64,000 nt of DNA from Stenogyne calaminthoides (taxonomy: Eukaryota; Streptophyta; Magnoliopsida; Lamiales; Lamiaceae), in NCBI GenBank assembly GCA_037126765.1, contig JBBCBC010000027.1:3558406-3622405 (forward strand), given 5' to 3'. How positions within the stretch are numbered: the stretch's first letter is position 1; every line of letters begins with the position of its first letter. Under the pieces are notes generated by a model. The model worked only from the letters and a program-made list of their open reading frames with translations. It did no database searches and was not told where the DNA came from. The position numbers were made by a program, and so were the translations under genes. Shown in pieces: positions 35,282 to 47,811 of this stretch.

Positions 35282-38200
35282 GGGTGTGGTTGGTATGTTG
35301 GAATAGATAGAGAATGAAATGATCATTCCTTAATTTATTCCAAATACATTGATTGATATATTTTTTTTGAAAGGAATCATAATTCCATTAGGAATGATCA
35401 TTCCAAAAAATAAAGGAACTGTGATTCCTTACATACACCGTGGATTTATGTATTTCACATTTTGAAGAATGAAATTTTTTTTCCACAAAAATATTATCAT
35501 TCATTTCATAATATTACCTTTCTCCCAACAACAACAATAATAATTTAATAATAATATTATTTTATTAAAAAAATTATTTAATAAAAATAAAAATAATAAC
35601 CAAGTCCAATAATAATAATCATATTAAATATAATAATATTAAAATATATAAATAATATAAAATTTTCAATAATAATACTATATCTCGAAAAATATAAATT
35701 ATAGCGAATTCTTAATAATATTTTAATGAAAATAAAAATAAAAATAAAAATATTATTATTTAATAATATGTTATTAATAATAAATAATATTAAAAATATG
35801 TATAACGTTATTATTAACTCATACTTTCAACAATAATTAAAAATATATTAATATACATATATATGTTTACTAAAATTATATATTATTATAATAAACACAT
35901 TAACAATATTGTTTTTGTAATTATTAAAAATATTATTTTTAAAAAAATATATTAAAAAGATAAAAATAATAATATATTAAAAATATATATAATAATCAAT
36001 AATAATATTAATATTAAAATATATTTAATAATTAACAATAATAATTCTAATACAGATTCATCAATATTTATATTTCATTCCTAAAGTTATACCATGTTGG
36101 GCTTATATTGTAAAAATATGTTTTTACTTTATATATAACCAAACCTAATTTCTTATTTATTTCATCAAATAAATTATTTATCATCACAGCATTAAATATG
36201 ATTGAATGATATATATATTTATCAGATATCTATTCATTAAATAAGACGTGTTACATGTAGTTAATGTGGTGATAACTGATCACAGAAGATCACATTAACA
36301 AATCCTTGTAACTTAGTACAAAATTCACAACCTAGATGGAAATGAACAATCCATCGTGAAAGGTTGAAGTGTAAGACTCGATTGACTTGTCTTGATCAAG
36401 AGATTACACTAGTGCATTATGATGTATTTGAATAAGACCCACAAAGGAGGATAAAATTTTTTCAAAGATGAACATGGAAGAATTAGACCTCAGTGGTTCG
36501 TTATTTCTTAATCTCCGCCTTAAATAAAATTGTGTGAAATTAATAACTATTGCTTTGACTTATATTGGGTAGAGAATCATTGTGACTCGATACTTTATAT
36601 CTTGGGCAATATTATTAGTTATTACGAATTTATTGCTAAGATTTAATACGGAGAATTGTGTGCAAGAAACGTCTTGAGTGATTTTTTCCCTTGGGAGGCT
36701 CAAGTAAGATTTATCATACCAAATCTTGCAAGTGGAATTAATTTCCCAAGTATGGATAATAATGTTCAATCATTTTTACTCCAAGGATAAAAGTTATTAA
36801 TTAATATAAAGTTTTTTCAGTGGCATGAATTAATTAATGGACTAAGATAATCTTAAACACGGGAAATAATAATTGGGAGCCATATTACAATAATATGAGT
36901 TAAGATGAATAGTGCAATATTAATTACTTGAATAACCGGGAGCATATTACAATAATATTTATGGGCTTGAATAATATTGTGGCTCAATATTGAATATTCA
37001 AACTCCATTGGAAGGTCCAATCTTAATTCTCCTAAAGGCCCCTTTAATAGCCCAAAGATAAAGTCCAATAACTGAAAAAAGTGCTTAAAATAAAAGAAAT
37101 ATTGTTTTTTATATTTTTCCAATTTTTTTTCAAAAATTACGGGTACGAGAGAAAAAAATTTTCTTGATTTTCTTGAAAAGATTTTATGGAATAAGTATTC
37201 TTGAGATATATGTTTATCCCATAAATTCAAGATAAGTCAAAGATTCTTTTTCTTCCTTCATTTACCAAGATTTTCGAAAATTATGGAGTGTGGGGAAAGA
37301 AAATATATTTTGTGATTATTATGGAAATAGAATATACAAGATGTATTCAAGATTATATCTTGGGAAGATAAAAAGAAATTTCCTAACCCTAATATGACAC
37401 AAAATTTTCGCTCCTCATCTCTATATATAGGGATGAATTTTTTCATCCCCAACACAATTTTCATGTGTTGGAAAAATTAGAAATCCACAAAGGTGGTGCA
37501 ACAATTTTTTTTTTTTTTCTTTTTTTTTTTTTGTTAATTGTTCGCGAGCTTCCTAGACCCGATTGTCGAACAAGGACGGGAATACTAAAGAAGGACTTTT
37601 GGGTGTGTTAAATTAACCGCTGCTCATCTGCTCGCGTTTGATTTGTTAAAAGGTACTTATACATAACTTCTAGAAATCAGATGTGTAGAATTTACGTGGG
37701 CTTTATTATATGCATGATGTGTTGTTGCTATTTAATTATTATTTGAATTAATATATGATTAATTCATGCTAAGTAATAATTAAATAATTTGAATTTGTAT
37801 TTAAAGTGCACCTTTAATAGATCCGGACACCCTATTTCCTTATTGATTTGGCATCGAGCCTCGTTTTTTTGAGCTCTGTGATTTAGATTGTAATTTAAAT
37901 TGTTGTTTATTAAATTTTGAAAATTGAATAGTAGAATTGTTAGATCTTTTTTGCGGTATCCAATTGTCATGGTAATGTAATGTTTATTTAATTCATGCGT
38001 ATGATTGTTTGGTTTTTAATTCGACTCATTCTCGATTCGCTTTTCTCCCGAGAAAATCCACGAGCAGATTAGGTAGGCTATTTGATTTGTTCAATGTAAT
38101 ATACTACCAGATCATAGGTCTATGAAACGTGCCAAAAGGAGTCACTTGTGGATGCGAACCATTGCTGGCCAAGACGGGCGCAAGATGGCAAGGGCCGATG

Positions 38201-38439
38201 GCGTGGGATCGGGCGGCGTGAGGCAGCGTGGCGTCTATGACGTCAGAGAGATCTTGACGTCATCGCATCGAGGCTTCTTGCAATAATTAAATAATTTAAA
38301 TTTGTATTTAAATCATCTCTAATAGATCCGTAACTTATTTTCCAACATACCAATCATAAGAATGATCATTCCTATATCATTCCATTTATTAATTCATTCA
38401 ATTCATTTGCAATTTCATTCAATCATACCAATCATGCCC
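35282..38439. mobile_element. Tourist-like (PIF/Harbinger) element, copy 1, split by a copia insertion
   Basis: Left end GGGTGTGGTTGGTATG; right end, read in reverse complement, GGGCATGATTGGTATG. Flanking TTA at 35279-35281 and 38440-38442 is the PIF/Harbinger duplication. Without the nested copia element (36095-38347) it is about 900 bp, mostly an extremely AT-rich AATAAT-type middle (35460-36060). Noncoding. The same structure is present in copy 2 (47812 to about 50985), where the left flank reads TTG rather than TTA. Confidence 0.7.
36095..38347 (+). mobile_element. Internally deleted copia element, copy 1
   Basis: Begins TGTTGGGCTTAT (LTR start) and ends TTTTCCAACA. Target duplication TACCA is at 36090-36094 and 38348-38352. 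It holds an almost full LTR (36095 to about 37843, TATA near 37421), about 440 bp of leader with the GC-richer patch, and only the last 60-70 bp of the 3' LTR. All coding sequence is lost. Same family as 52655-61863. Confidence 0.85.
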
Positions 38440-39275
38440 TTATAATTATACAAGTACTGCCGAAAAGTGTTCATAAAAATATAATTGCTATATCTAATAC
38501 ACATTTGGTCTTGGACAATCTGTGAAAAATGACCTTGGAGAGCGGTTATAACCGGCTTTCTCCAAGCATCACCGTCTAAGCTTGGATATTTGATAAAAAC
38601 CATTTGTCCAAGAAAAAAGACTTCGACAAATGGGTTTTAACCGCTTTTGAAGTTTTATATTCGACAACGTTGATAAACGCCGCCCAAGATGATATTTTTT
38701 TTTTATTCGTTTTTACTTTATAGATGGATGGCGTTGAAAACCGTCCAATATCAATTTTTTTTTTAATTATTAATTTACATTTTAAAAATCCTATAATAAA
38801 ACTATATACGCCCAATACCATATAATAAAACTTATATATACGCCTAATACTATATAATAAAACTTATATATACGCCCAATACCATATAACATAAACCAAA
38901 AATCCTATAATAAAACCATAAACCACATATATATACCAAAACATCGAAATATATAAACATACAATCATAAACATATACGTCAATACACCAAAAAAAACAT
39001 GAAATATATATCATCACAAATATATAATTTAATTACATGCTACCAATATTTCAAACAACATTCTCTCAATATTGATCGATGAATATAAGAAACGATTGTA
39101 AAGGTACCCCGGCCCAATCGCTTTTTTTCCATTTCTCCATCTTTTCTTAGAGTAAGACTTGAGCTCACGTTCATAGACAAACCTAAAAACAACGAATCAT
39201 TCAATATAGTATGAATTTTTATTCAATCAATAATAATTTAAATAAATCAATAATTGACTTACATTGGGAGAAATG

Positions 39276-39732
39276 TTAGATTATAGAAGTGCGGATTATA
39301 TCTTCTATAAAGCAACAAACAAAATGTCCACAATGGTCATTATCTCGTTGCCTTCTAACCATTGATTAACAATATAATAACGATTACAATTATGATTTCT
39401 TTTTTCTATTAATTAGTTTGATAATTTACTAAATCAAATTTACCTTAATGTTAATCCGGTTCACTTTATTTAACCTGGATCTTGAGCTCGACTCGACAAG
39501 GCGACTCCGATACATCGTCATCACACTATTATTATTATAATTAAAAAATAAAAATAGATTAAATATGCATAATTTTAAAAGTAAAACAAATCATTGTATA
39601 GAATATTAAAAATGAACTTACGCCCATATATGAAACGAGATCGCATGATTAGAATAAACTCCATCATTTAGTGGGTTCATAAAATACACACTTAATGTAT
39701 TCATGTGTATGGCGACCAACACCCAATGGTTC
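39276..39732 (-). CDS. Ulp1-like (C48) cysteine protease domain in the CACTA element, two exons
   Basis: The minus-strand exon 39732-39622 reads NHWVLVAIHMNTLSVYFMNP, the His-Trp block of Ulp1/SUMO proteases. It is bounded by an AG acceptor and a GTAAGT donor. A later exon (about 39379-39276) reads QRDNDHCGHFVCCFIEDII, carrying the conserved Gln and nucleophilic Cys, then a TAA stop at 39276-39278. The position usually held by Asp (YFLD) is Asn here. Some plant CACTA and MULE elements are known to carry such domains. A short unmatched stretch between the exons suggests another small exon or decay, so function is uncertain. Confidence 0.6.
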
Positions 39733-40327
39733 CTATATTATATTGAGAGTATTAAAATTAACTGCAAATTTAGCATATATATGTGCAAATATTATAAACA
39801 TGAATACAAATTTTAACTAAATGTTTATCACTCACCCCACATTTGTTGGCAAAAAAATGAGATGATCGCTCCCGATTAGATTCAAAGATGTGATTAATCT
39901 AACCCATCCATGGTCTGTAACCCTATCACCCATTATGCAAAGACACTTTGGGGGAGACGAAAAGAGTACATTCCACTTGCTAAGTTATCTCTGGAGAGAT
40001 ATAGCTCACCCAAATATCTTTAACCAACATATATACGCTAATTAATATTTAAAAAGAAAATTAAACTATACAGAAAGTGAATATTGAGAATTAGTAAACA
40101 CATACATGAGGTAAAGGGCTATGGTGGTTCAGACTCAACCACTCGTCATTCAAGACTTCAAGACACATGTTCCTCACTAGCGAATTCTTGGAAAGTATTC
40201 TCGATGAAAGTGAGCAAACATGGGAACCGTGGACGATATCGAAAGCATTAGACGATACCATCCGGTGCACCCTAGATCAGTAAATGATCATCGTGATCTA
40301 AGTCTCCAAATCATGGATAACCAAGTC

Positions 40328-42421
40328 TTAGAGCAAAGTGGGGAGTCCTCGATTTAGCCTCCTATGGGGGTTGGCAGATTCTACAATTAATTTACGATTA
40401 TTTAGAACCACAAATAAGATAATGAACTTTAATAACAAATATTTTACCCTCATGGTGCTAGAGACCAAGTTGCTTTCGGCCATTCGATGAAGTGCTGACC
40501 ACGTTCCGACCGTGACGGCTTCATCTATTGATTTTGGCATCATTGAATCCTCCTCTCCGACATGGGTACATCGAGTGTGACCCTCACGAAACCGGGAGTG
40601 ATGGGATGACCATGAATCATTCCATGGGAGCTGCGGCAACGAGTTGTGGCAACCAACCGACGGATCCTCCCGCATCTGTGGTGTGAGCGTATTGTGGCAT
40701 TCGAATAAGATATTTAGTTAGAAAATTTTGATACACTAGTCTTTAATTAAAACAAATGTGAGACATGCTTATCTCGACACTGTGAGACATTTTGAAGTGC
40801 CTCAATAAAGTCGTCCCCTAGGGTTAGCTGAAAACATAGCATTAGCGTACACTATGTTCACAACTTGCTCCCTTTCGACGACATTCCGTGGCTCGATCTT
40901 TTCTCGAGACCTCAAACGTTCCACATCTTTAGTCAACTTGTCAACCTCGTTCGTTAGTATACCCATCATATTCATGGCTTGAAGACCGGGTGCCATTGCT
41001 AAAGATGTTCATCACGCCATATCCGACACTTCCATAAGCTAGGGATGCTCACGGCGACCCATAGCCGGCCCAAACAGATCATCGGGGGCGATCATGCGAA
41101 TGTCGTCGCCAAGTGGTCATGGTCCGAGATAGACGCCTCTGAATCACAACAACAAAAGATTATTATTTAATTATTTGTTTATAAATAATAGTTTGTAATT
41201 GAAAGATAAATTAATGGATAGATTACCACTTCTTCGATGATGCGTTGTGCATTGGGATAGTGAATATTCCCTGCCCTCGACCCTTTTCTCGGTAGTCCTA
41301 AATAAGTCTAAAGCGGGTAACAATAGGCTCACTCTCTCCAACTTTTCTTCTTTTCCTCTTTCTCGATAGTAAGGATGAACGTGTCCCTTTATTAGATATA
41401 TTAAAAGTGAATATAAAAAAAAAATTAAAAGTTAGGATTTTGATCTCACCATATTTTCTCTTATTCGTGCATAACCTTTGTTGATCCACGATATATCGCC
41501 CCTATCGACTTGGCTTGAACGATTTTTTTTGCTTCGATCCTACAAAGATAATAGAAATATGATAAAACCTTTGAAAAACTTAGGCATTAGAAATTGAGGA
41601 AATGACATTGATCAATTTTTTTCGAAATCATCCTCCATTGCCCGCCACAAACTCCTCCAAGTATGGAGCCACCATAGGTTATTTCGATACGCAGAGGGGC
41701 GGACTCAGTTTAGTAAAGACCGGGTTCCGGATCTCGTGTGTTACTTCTCAACCAAGTCCGGAAATTCTTGGCCATTACTCCAAACCATGACATAATATTT
41801 GCTTTTTCTTTGTGAGGTCAAGACCTCAAGGTAGTCTATACGCATATAACATAACAATTTAGTAAATTTAAGGGTCATACTACAACTTTCAATAAATATA
41901 TAATTAACATAATGTAAGCTCGTCCCATAATCTTTCCTTCAAAAGCGAGTCATTGGGGTTACGCTACCGCAAATAAAAAGACGATAGGATCACGCCCGAC
42001 AAGCAAACTCCAATGTAGAAGGACAACGACTCCTCTTCTTTTCCTATTGCTCATTCCAAACTCATTGAACGATAATCGCAATGACATAGTATTTAATTAG
42101 GTTCAACGATCAATCAATATATTTATCGATTTCAAATCGTTCAATTGTAATAAAATTACCAAGTGTTTTTTTTTGCTACGAAAAGCTCTCTTAATAGATG
42201 AAATTGTAACTATACCCGAGTGCGCTTCTCCCTGATTTGCTAGTGGTGGTGGGAGCATCGGTGTCACACTCTCTCAAGTCATCAAATGCACTATGATCAT
42301 ACGCGCTTATGATCTCCATCATCTCCGGGATACGGGCAAAACGAGACATGATCTTGTAAAGCGTAAGAAAACAACATTTAATAAACAAAAAACAAACAAT
42401 ATTCACAACCGGATGTTTCAT
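40328..42421 (-). pseudogene. Transposase_24/En-Spm accessory protein remnant in the CACTA element
   Basis: Upstream of the protease exons on the same strand. 40996-40880 reads GLQAMNMMGILTNEVDKLTK, a heptad-like coiled coil. 40640-40470 contains HGHPITPGFVRVTLD in one frame and MPKSIDEAVTVGTWSA in another, resembling the region that follows the coiled coil in plant En/Spm Transposase_24 proteins. Charged fragments at 41500-41300 (RKRKRRK) and a frame starting MSRFARIPEMMEIISAYD (about 42347) may be earlier exons. Splice borders are not resolved and frames are broken, so I call a remnant; the family assignment is by general resemblance. Confidence 0.45.
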
Positions 42422-42762
42422 ACATGATATGAACTATCTATGTAAAGATACATGATACATATATCTACTTATAAGTTACATCTCAGATCATCTACTTATA
42501 AATTAAAATTTCGGGGTTGATAAAGATACTCTTATACTATGAACACATGGTATTGAGACATGATCTTGTACAATGTAAGAAACAACATTTAATAAACAAA
42601 AACAAACAATATTCACAACCTGGATGTTTCATACATGATAAGAACTATCTATGCAAAGATACATGATACATCTACTTATAAGTTACATCCAAGATCATCT
42701 ACTTATAAATTAAAATTTCGGTTGATAGCATACTCTTTATACTATGAACACATGTGTATTAA
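42343..42762 (+). repeat. 212-bp tandem duplication in the CACTA interior
   Basis: A unit starting GAGACATGATCTTGTA and ending near GAACACATG is present at 42343-42554 and 42555-42762, with small indels between copies. It lies upstream (minus-strand sense) of the coding fragments, in the likely promoter or first-intron region. Confidence 0.85.
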
Positions 42763-44435
42763 AGCTTGAATGACATTGCTTTCTCAAGTAGACCAAAGAA
42801 TATAAACAACAAGAGCAACTAAGTGTTATGGAGCAAAATATAATATTTCAATTTAAAAAACAAGAGCAACATATATAATATAAACAAAATTAACTAAGTG
42901 TTATAAACAACAAGATTAGTTCAGTTCAAAAAACAACAAGAGCAACATATATAATATGAATAAAGCTAAAGCTTGAAAAATTCAATGGAAATACGACTTG
43001 AGTTGAGGCCCCATTTTATATTTATATTTATTTTTGTGCCCTACTTTTCTTATAATCAAGAGATATTGCATATAAAATATTTCATGGAAGACCTATTCAT
43101 TTGATTTTTTTAACACACGTTATATTGACTTACTCATATATTAATGTTCAATTCAATTGTATAATTATATATATTTATAATGTTCAATACAGAATATGCA
43201 ATATGAATAAAGCTAAAGCTTGAAAAAAGTAAAATTAAAGATTGCACAATCCATCTGCATCAACTAGCATGGAGGCGAGGGCTACAGGGGAGGATGGGGA
43301 GGGGTGTAGGTAGGTGAGGGCTGGGAGGATGGAGGCGGGCATGCAGGGAGGAGAGGGAGGGCGCCATGACGATTTGGGGAGAGGGAGAAGCCGACGGATA
43401 CAAGAAGAAGGTGTCAACGGCGCATAACCATGATAACGGCGATTTGTTGAAGGGAAACCGACGACGGCATTTATTTGGTCTTCGTTTTTAAGGGCGATTT
43501 TGGGGAGAAGAAATTGAGAGAAAGAAATGAAGTCCCGAGCTAGGTCTTGCCTCATATATATTTAAAAAAGAAAAAGACAGCTTATTATTAACCGTTGTCA
43601 AAAGAAAGTTTATTTAGACAGCGGTTAGTAAATCAGGTAAAAGAGCGAGATAGCGATTTGAAACCGCTTGTCCAAGGTTTATTCTTGGACAGCGGTTTGT
43701 TTTTGTCTTTTTTTTTTTTTTTAAAACCGCTCTCCAAGTTGTTACTTGGAGAGCTGTTTGAAAAAAGGGTTGTCCAAGTGCAGCTGTGCAAGCTCAAATG
43801 TGTAGTAGTGTATAATGTAATTAACAAATTTTATTTAGTTTTTTAAATACGTCAAATTTTAAAAGTAGTTTCTGTTATTATTTTTCAGACCAAGTCTTTT
43901 GCATGAAAAACACAGCAATGGGAAAAGTTATAAAATAAGACCAAGTCTCCTTAGCATGAAAAACACAACTAAAGTAGTATTAAATTATTTTATACAACTT
44001 TTTTTTCTGCGTCAATCAATTATCAGGGTTTTTTTTCTTAGTCAATAAAAAAAAAACTAAGTCAAAACAACCCAATAGAGTGCCTCTTTTGTTTTGTTAT
44101 TCTAGGACAATAGACTGCCTCTTGATTCTTCTTATCGTTGTAAAAACACTTGTATATATTTTTAATTAATTAAATAAATAATAGAATATCTCAGTTCTCA
44201 CGTAACACTTATATTGAAAAGGTAAATATTTGTATGAGTTAATTACAATCGCAACTCCAAGTGCATTTTTAATAATAGGGTTTTATCTGGGGATTAATTA
44301 GGTTAATGTTGTTTTCAAAATATGTAGTGTATCATTTACAATGAAATGTGACTGTACTAAAGATAAGATACTCTTTTAATTAAGATTTGGATGTATATTA
44401 ATTAAGGTGGCCAACTTAAATGTGAGTTTCTTACA

Positions 44436-44955
44436 TTTTTTTGAAAGGTAAAGATGAATTTTATTTATAGAGTACAAGGGGTACTCTAATCAGAATAATA
44501 ATAAAACAAAGCACCAATATATAAAACAAAATAAATACAATTTATCGTGAATGCAATTTAACGGAAACGACTCCCAAAATGTTTTCGAGGCAATGAAGGA
44601 GAGTGGATAATGTGAGCCGAATTCATTTTCAAGAACTCGAATTTTATACCGTCGATGAGCTCGCGTCCGAGTGTAGCCGCTTTCTTTGAAGATGGTATTA
44701 TTTTCTCGATTTCCACAACTTCCAAATTCCTTCGCCCAGATTAAGATCATTATCTTTTTTCTTGGGCCTTTTCTTAACTCAACAAACTCAAGGAAATATT
44801 CAGTGATTGAGTTTGCAACTAAAAGAGGTTTGCCCAGCCAATGACAAATTGCCTCTCACACAAGAAGTTTAAATCGGACAAGTAACAAATAGGTGATTCG
44901 TAGTTTCCACCGCACCACCATAACATGGAAAAAAAGAATGGGATCGAGGGATGAA
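44436..44955 (-). mobile_element. LINE 3' fragment closing duplication copy 1
   Basis: A T run at 44436-44442 (poly(A) on the minus strand) is followed by AGAGTACAAGGGGTAC, the LINE 3' terminus also seen at 19800. Minus-strand translation gives GAVETTN-type zinc-binding-domain fragments and IWKLWKS near 44720. It is cut at about 44955 by the duplication junction rather than by normal 5' truncation. It contains the undisturbed copia target site at 44923-44927. Confidence 0.8.
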
Positions 44956-45927
44956 TATTTGGAGTGCTTTTTTTTTAATTTTATTGCACTACAAGGCCAA
45001 TTTTGGAGTCGCTTTTTTTAATTTTCCGTGACTTGTCTTTTTTTATTCACTTTTTTTATTAGTTGCAAGTTTTTATATAATTAAATTTAAATTTTAGATT
45101 TGATAAAATTTGTGCTTTCTCAAAATGTGCACTTGGTCAAAACAAAAAAAATAAAATTATGAATACATACAAAAATAAGATAAGGAGTATTTTTGGTATA
45201 AATTGTATCTTAAAGTCTTTTTGTTAAAAATTTTGTAGTGGAGAGTCATTAGTTCTTTACTATCTGTTGATATACTTTTTTTTTTTATCGAGTTTTCAAC
45301 TTTTTGGTAATTTCATGAGCGTCACTTCAAGAAAGCTCTAAGAAGTAATTGTCCAAAGAGACGACTTGCATATATACCGCTTTTTATGTGATGGTATCGT
45401 CTCTCATATGAAGTTTTTTTCTTGTCTCCTCAAAATAGAGTTGCGCGATAATGGTCAAGAAAAGTCACGAATCATGATAAAGTTGAAAAGAAAAAGTGAA
45501 CATTATAAATTTTATACCATTAATTCTTTATAATTTGAAGACTTGCGAGACCCACTCTCAATTTTTTGGGAAACGTACAAAAATGATTTTGAAGTTTGAA
45601 ATTGGTTGGGTTCGAAAAAAAAGTTTGAAATTGGTTAATTTTTAAATAAATATTAAAAATCTAATATTCCACCCGTTTTTTATGTAATTGAACATTTGAC
45701 GAAAGGTCTGACCCCTTACTTAATTGAATATTTTTTAAAATAGAAATAAAAAAAATCAATTATTTTAAAATTTAAAGTATTGCTTTCAAACATCTCTAAA
45801 TTAAACCACATTACTTTACTATTAAATTATCATCAAATAACAATTTTATCTCCTTTAATATTAATAAATAATTCTTATATTAAAACTCATGCAAATAATA
45901 TATGCTCCATTAATTAGGACACGGAGG

Positions 45928-46379
45928 TAGACTTGCTCAAAAGGTTCTGAACCGTCAGTTTGGTGGTTCCAAACCGAATCGAATCGGGTCTAGACCAAAT
46001 CGAAACCTTAAATATAATGGTTTGGTTTCGGTTTCATGTTTTGGGAGTCCGAAACCGGTGGTTTATAGATTCGAACTGCCGGTATATATATATACCGCGA
46101 TCAAACGATTGAGAAAACAGATCGGTTGGCGATCAACGGTAAAAAAAAAAGCCCTTGAAATAAAAAATCGGCAGTTTCAAACCGAAACCAGCCTAGTAAA
46201 TTGTAGTTGTATTAGAAAAATTGAAAAAAAAAAAGAGAAATCGGAACTGAAATCGAAACCGGCGTAACCGAAATCGGCAATATACATTTGGCCGGTTCGA
46301 TTCCAGTTCCCCATTTCTCCAAATTGAAATCGTCAGTTTCAAATGTAAACCGTCGGTTCGGAACTATTGGGCAAGTCTA
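45928..46379. mobile_element. 450-bp TIR element, copy 2
   Basis: Duplicate of 33409-33858 in the second duplication copy, with better preserved ends: TAGACTTGCTCAAAAGGTTC against TAGACTTGCCCAATAGTTCC read from the right. Being in both copies, it predates the duplication. Confidence 0.55.
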
Positions 46380-47811
46380 GACAGCGGGAGTATCAAGTAT
46401 GTCACATTCTCTTTTTTTTCTTTTTAAAACTTACAAACTTTTAAGTTGTTGCAATTCGATAAACAATTTATTTTATCGGCACTAATTATTCAATGCATGT
46501 AGGCGCGTTTACTTGGATCAGAAATCTCTCTACATGAATAAAATTGTCTCGGAGAGGAAGATAAGTGTCCGACGTATGGCTGAAAATCTCTAATTCAAAA
46601 GCATGTATTAAATTGTAAACAATTTTAAGGATAGTGTACTAAAAAAGAGATATAATTGAAATTAGGTCAAAAGGTGGTGCATTATATTGTAATTGACCCC
46701 TTTTGAAATTAAAAAAATGCCTACTACGAATATCCATTTTTTAGGATTTAAGTTTGATAAAAATTTGTAGGCAATATTGCATACAAGATATGTGTAATTG
46801 AATTTTTTTTTTCACGGTCACAGAAAGGGTATTAGGGCAAATTGTTGGTGGGTCAATGGCCTTCTTCATCTTCTTCTATCGCGCGCGCAGCCGGACGCGG
46901 TCAAATTTCCTCTTCTCTTCTGGCGGATCTCACGGGTTTTCTTCTTCCTCGTTCGTGCTCTAATTTTCTTTTTCGCTCCGATCATTGGATGAAATAAGGT
47001 TGTTCAATTTGAATTTTGGTGTGGATTACGCTAGAAGAAGAGAGAATATGTGTGTGGTGTTTGATTACCCCTCAACACAAAGTGTGTAATGAAATTGAGA
47101 TCCTTCTCGCACTCTTTTTCACGCTTATTTCAGTAAATCTATAATTTTGGAGGAATATTTTTTTTCGCGTTTGTATTGGTTTTTGTTCATGTAGTAACAC
47201 TCTTTTTGCTCATATGGTAACACTCTTTTTGTTCATGTAGTAACACATCAAGTTATTTTCTTAAATCTATAATTTTGAATGAGGGATTTCTTTTTTCGCT
47301 TTGTTCATGTAGTAACACATGATTTTTTAGTAATACGTAACTTTTTTTTATATATCGCCGTAATACTATGTGAATACTTATGTGTTACCATATGAACAAT
47401 AATGTGTTACCTTATGGCCTATGTTACCTTATAAATATTTAAGTGTTACGTTATATTTTATTATGTGTTACGAAGATATGAAGTTTTTTCAATATAACAA
47501 TGTAGTAACACTTATACATAGATGTAGTAACATACAAAAATTTGACAAAAAAAAAGTGTTCAATAGGAATCGAACTCGTGACCAAATTCATTAACAAACC
47601 CGAACCACTAGCGCTACAACACATATTTGATAAAGTTACTCTTCTATAAATACATACATGCGCTCGCCAACCCTAAAGCCCTTGCCCAACCACCGCCCAC
47701 TTGCCCCACTCGACACCCGATACATTCCGAAATATGGACCATTTTTGTTTTATTTATGTTGTATTGCACATAACACTAGTGCAGTAATATTTCACACAAG
47801 ACCTTCTCTTG

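Larger units (their letters stand above)
38492..43810 (-). mobile_element. CACTA (En/Spm-like) transposon, 5.3 kb, present only in copy 1
   Basis: The right end reads CAAATGTGTAGTAGTG, the reverse complement of the CACTA end CACTACTACACATTTG. The left end ATCTAATACACATTTG matches it at 13 of 16 positions. A 3-bp duplication TAT flanks it (38489-38491 and 43811-43813). Subterminal repeats typical of CACTA elements, CTTGGAGAGCGGTTT and CTTGTCCAAG types in both orientations, fill about 200-250 bp at each end. The interior encodes, on the minus strand, Transposase_24-like fragments and a Ulp1-like protease domain; no DDE transposase (TNP2-like) was found. Copy 2 has the unoccupied site near 51036-51040. 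Confidence 0.85.
32438..44956 (+). repeat. Tandem duplication, copy 1
   Basis: From about 32438 the sequence is repeated in the same orientation from about 44957, with many small indels and substitutions. Matching landmarks (copy 1 : copy 2) are 33409:45928, 35282:47812, 36095:48623, 38347:50891, 43811:51040 and 44436:52166. Copy 1 is interrupted by a CACTA element (38492-43810). It ends inside a LINE at about 44955, where the sequence jumps back to the unit's start. Without the CACTA insertion the unit is about 7.2 kb. Confidence 0.9.

Noticed and set aside
35460..36060. Extremely AT-rich AATAAT tract as a matrix-attachment site or origin
   Set aside because: It is the middle of a Tourist-like element and recurs with it in the duplication copy, so composition alone does not support a regulatory role.
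42343..42762. CRISPR-like or satellite array
   Set aside because: There are only two adjacent long units with no spacer structure, and this is plant nuclear DNA; a simple tandem duplication explains it.
43235..43555. 106-codon minus-strand frame near the CACTA right end
   Set aside because: It is low-complexity Pro/Ser-rich sequence with no motif. It lies between the subterminal repeats and the coding fragments and is more likely leader sequence.
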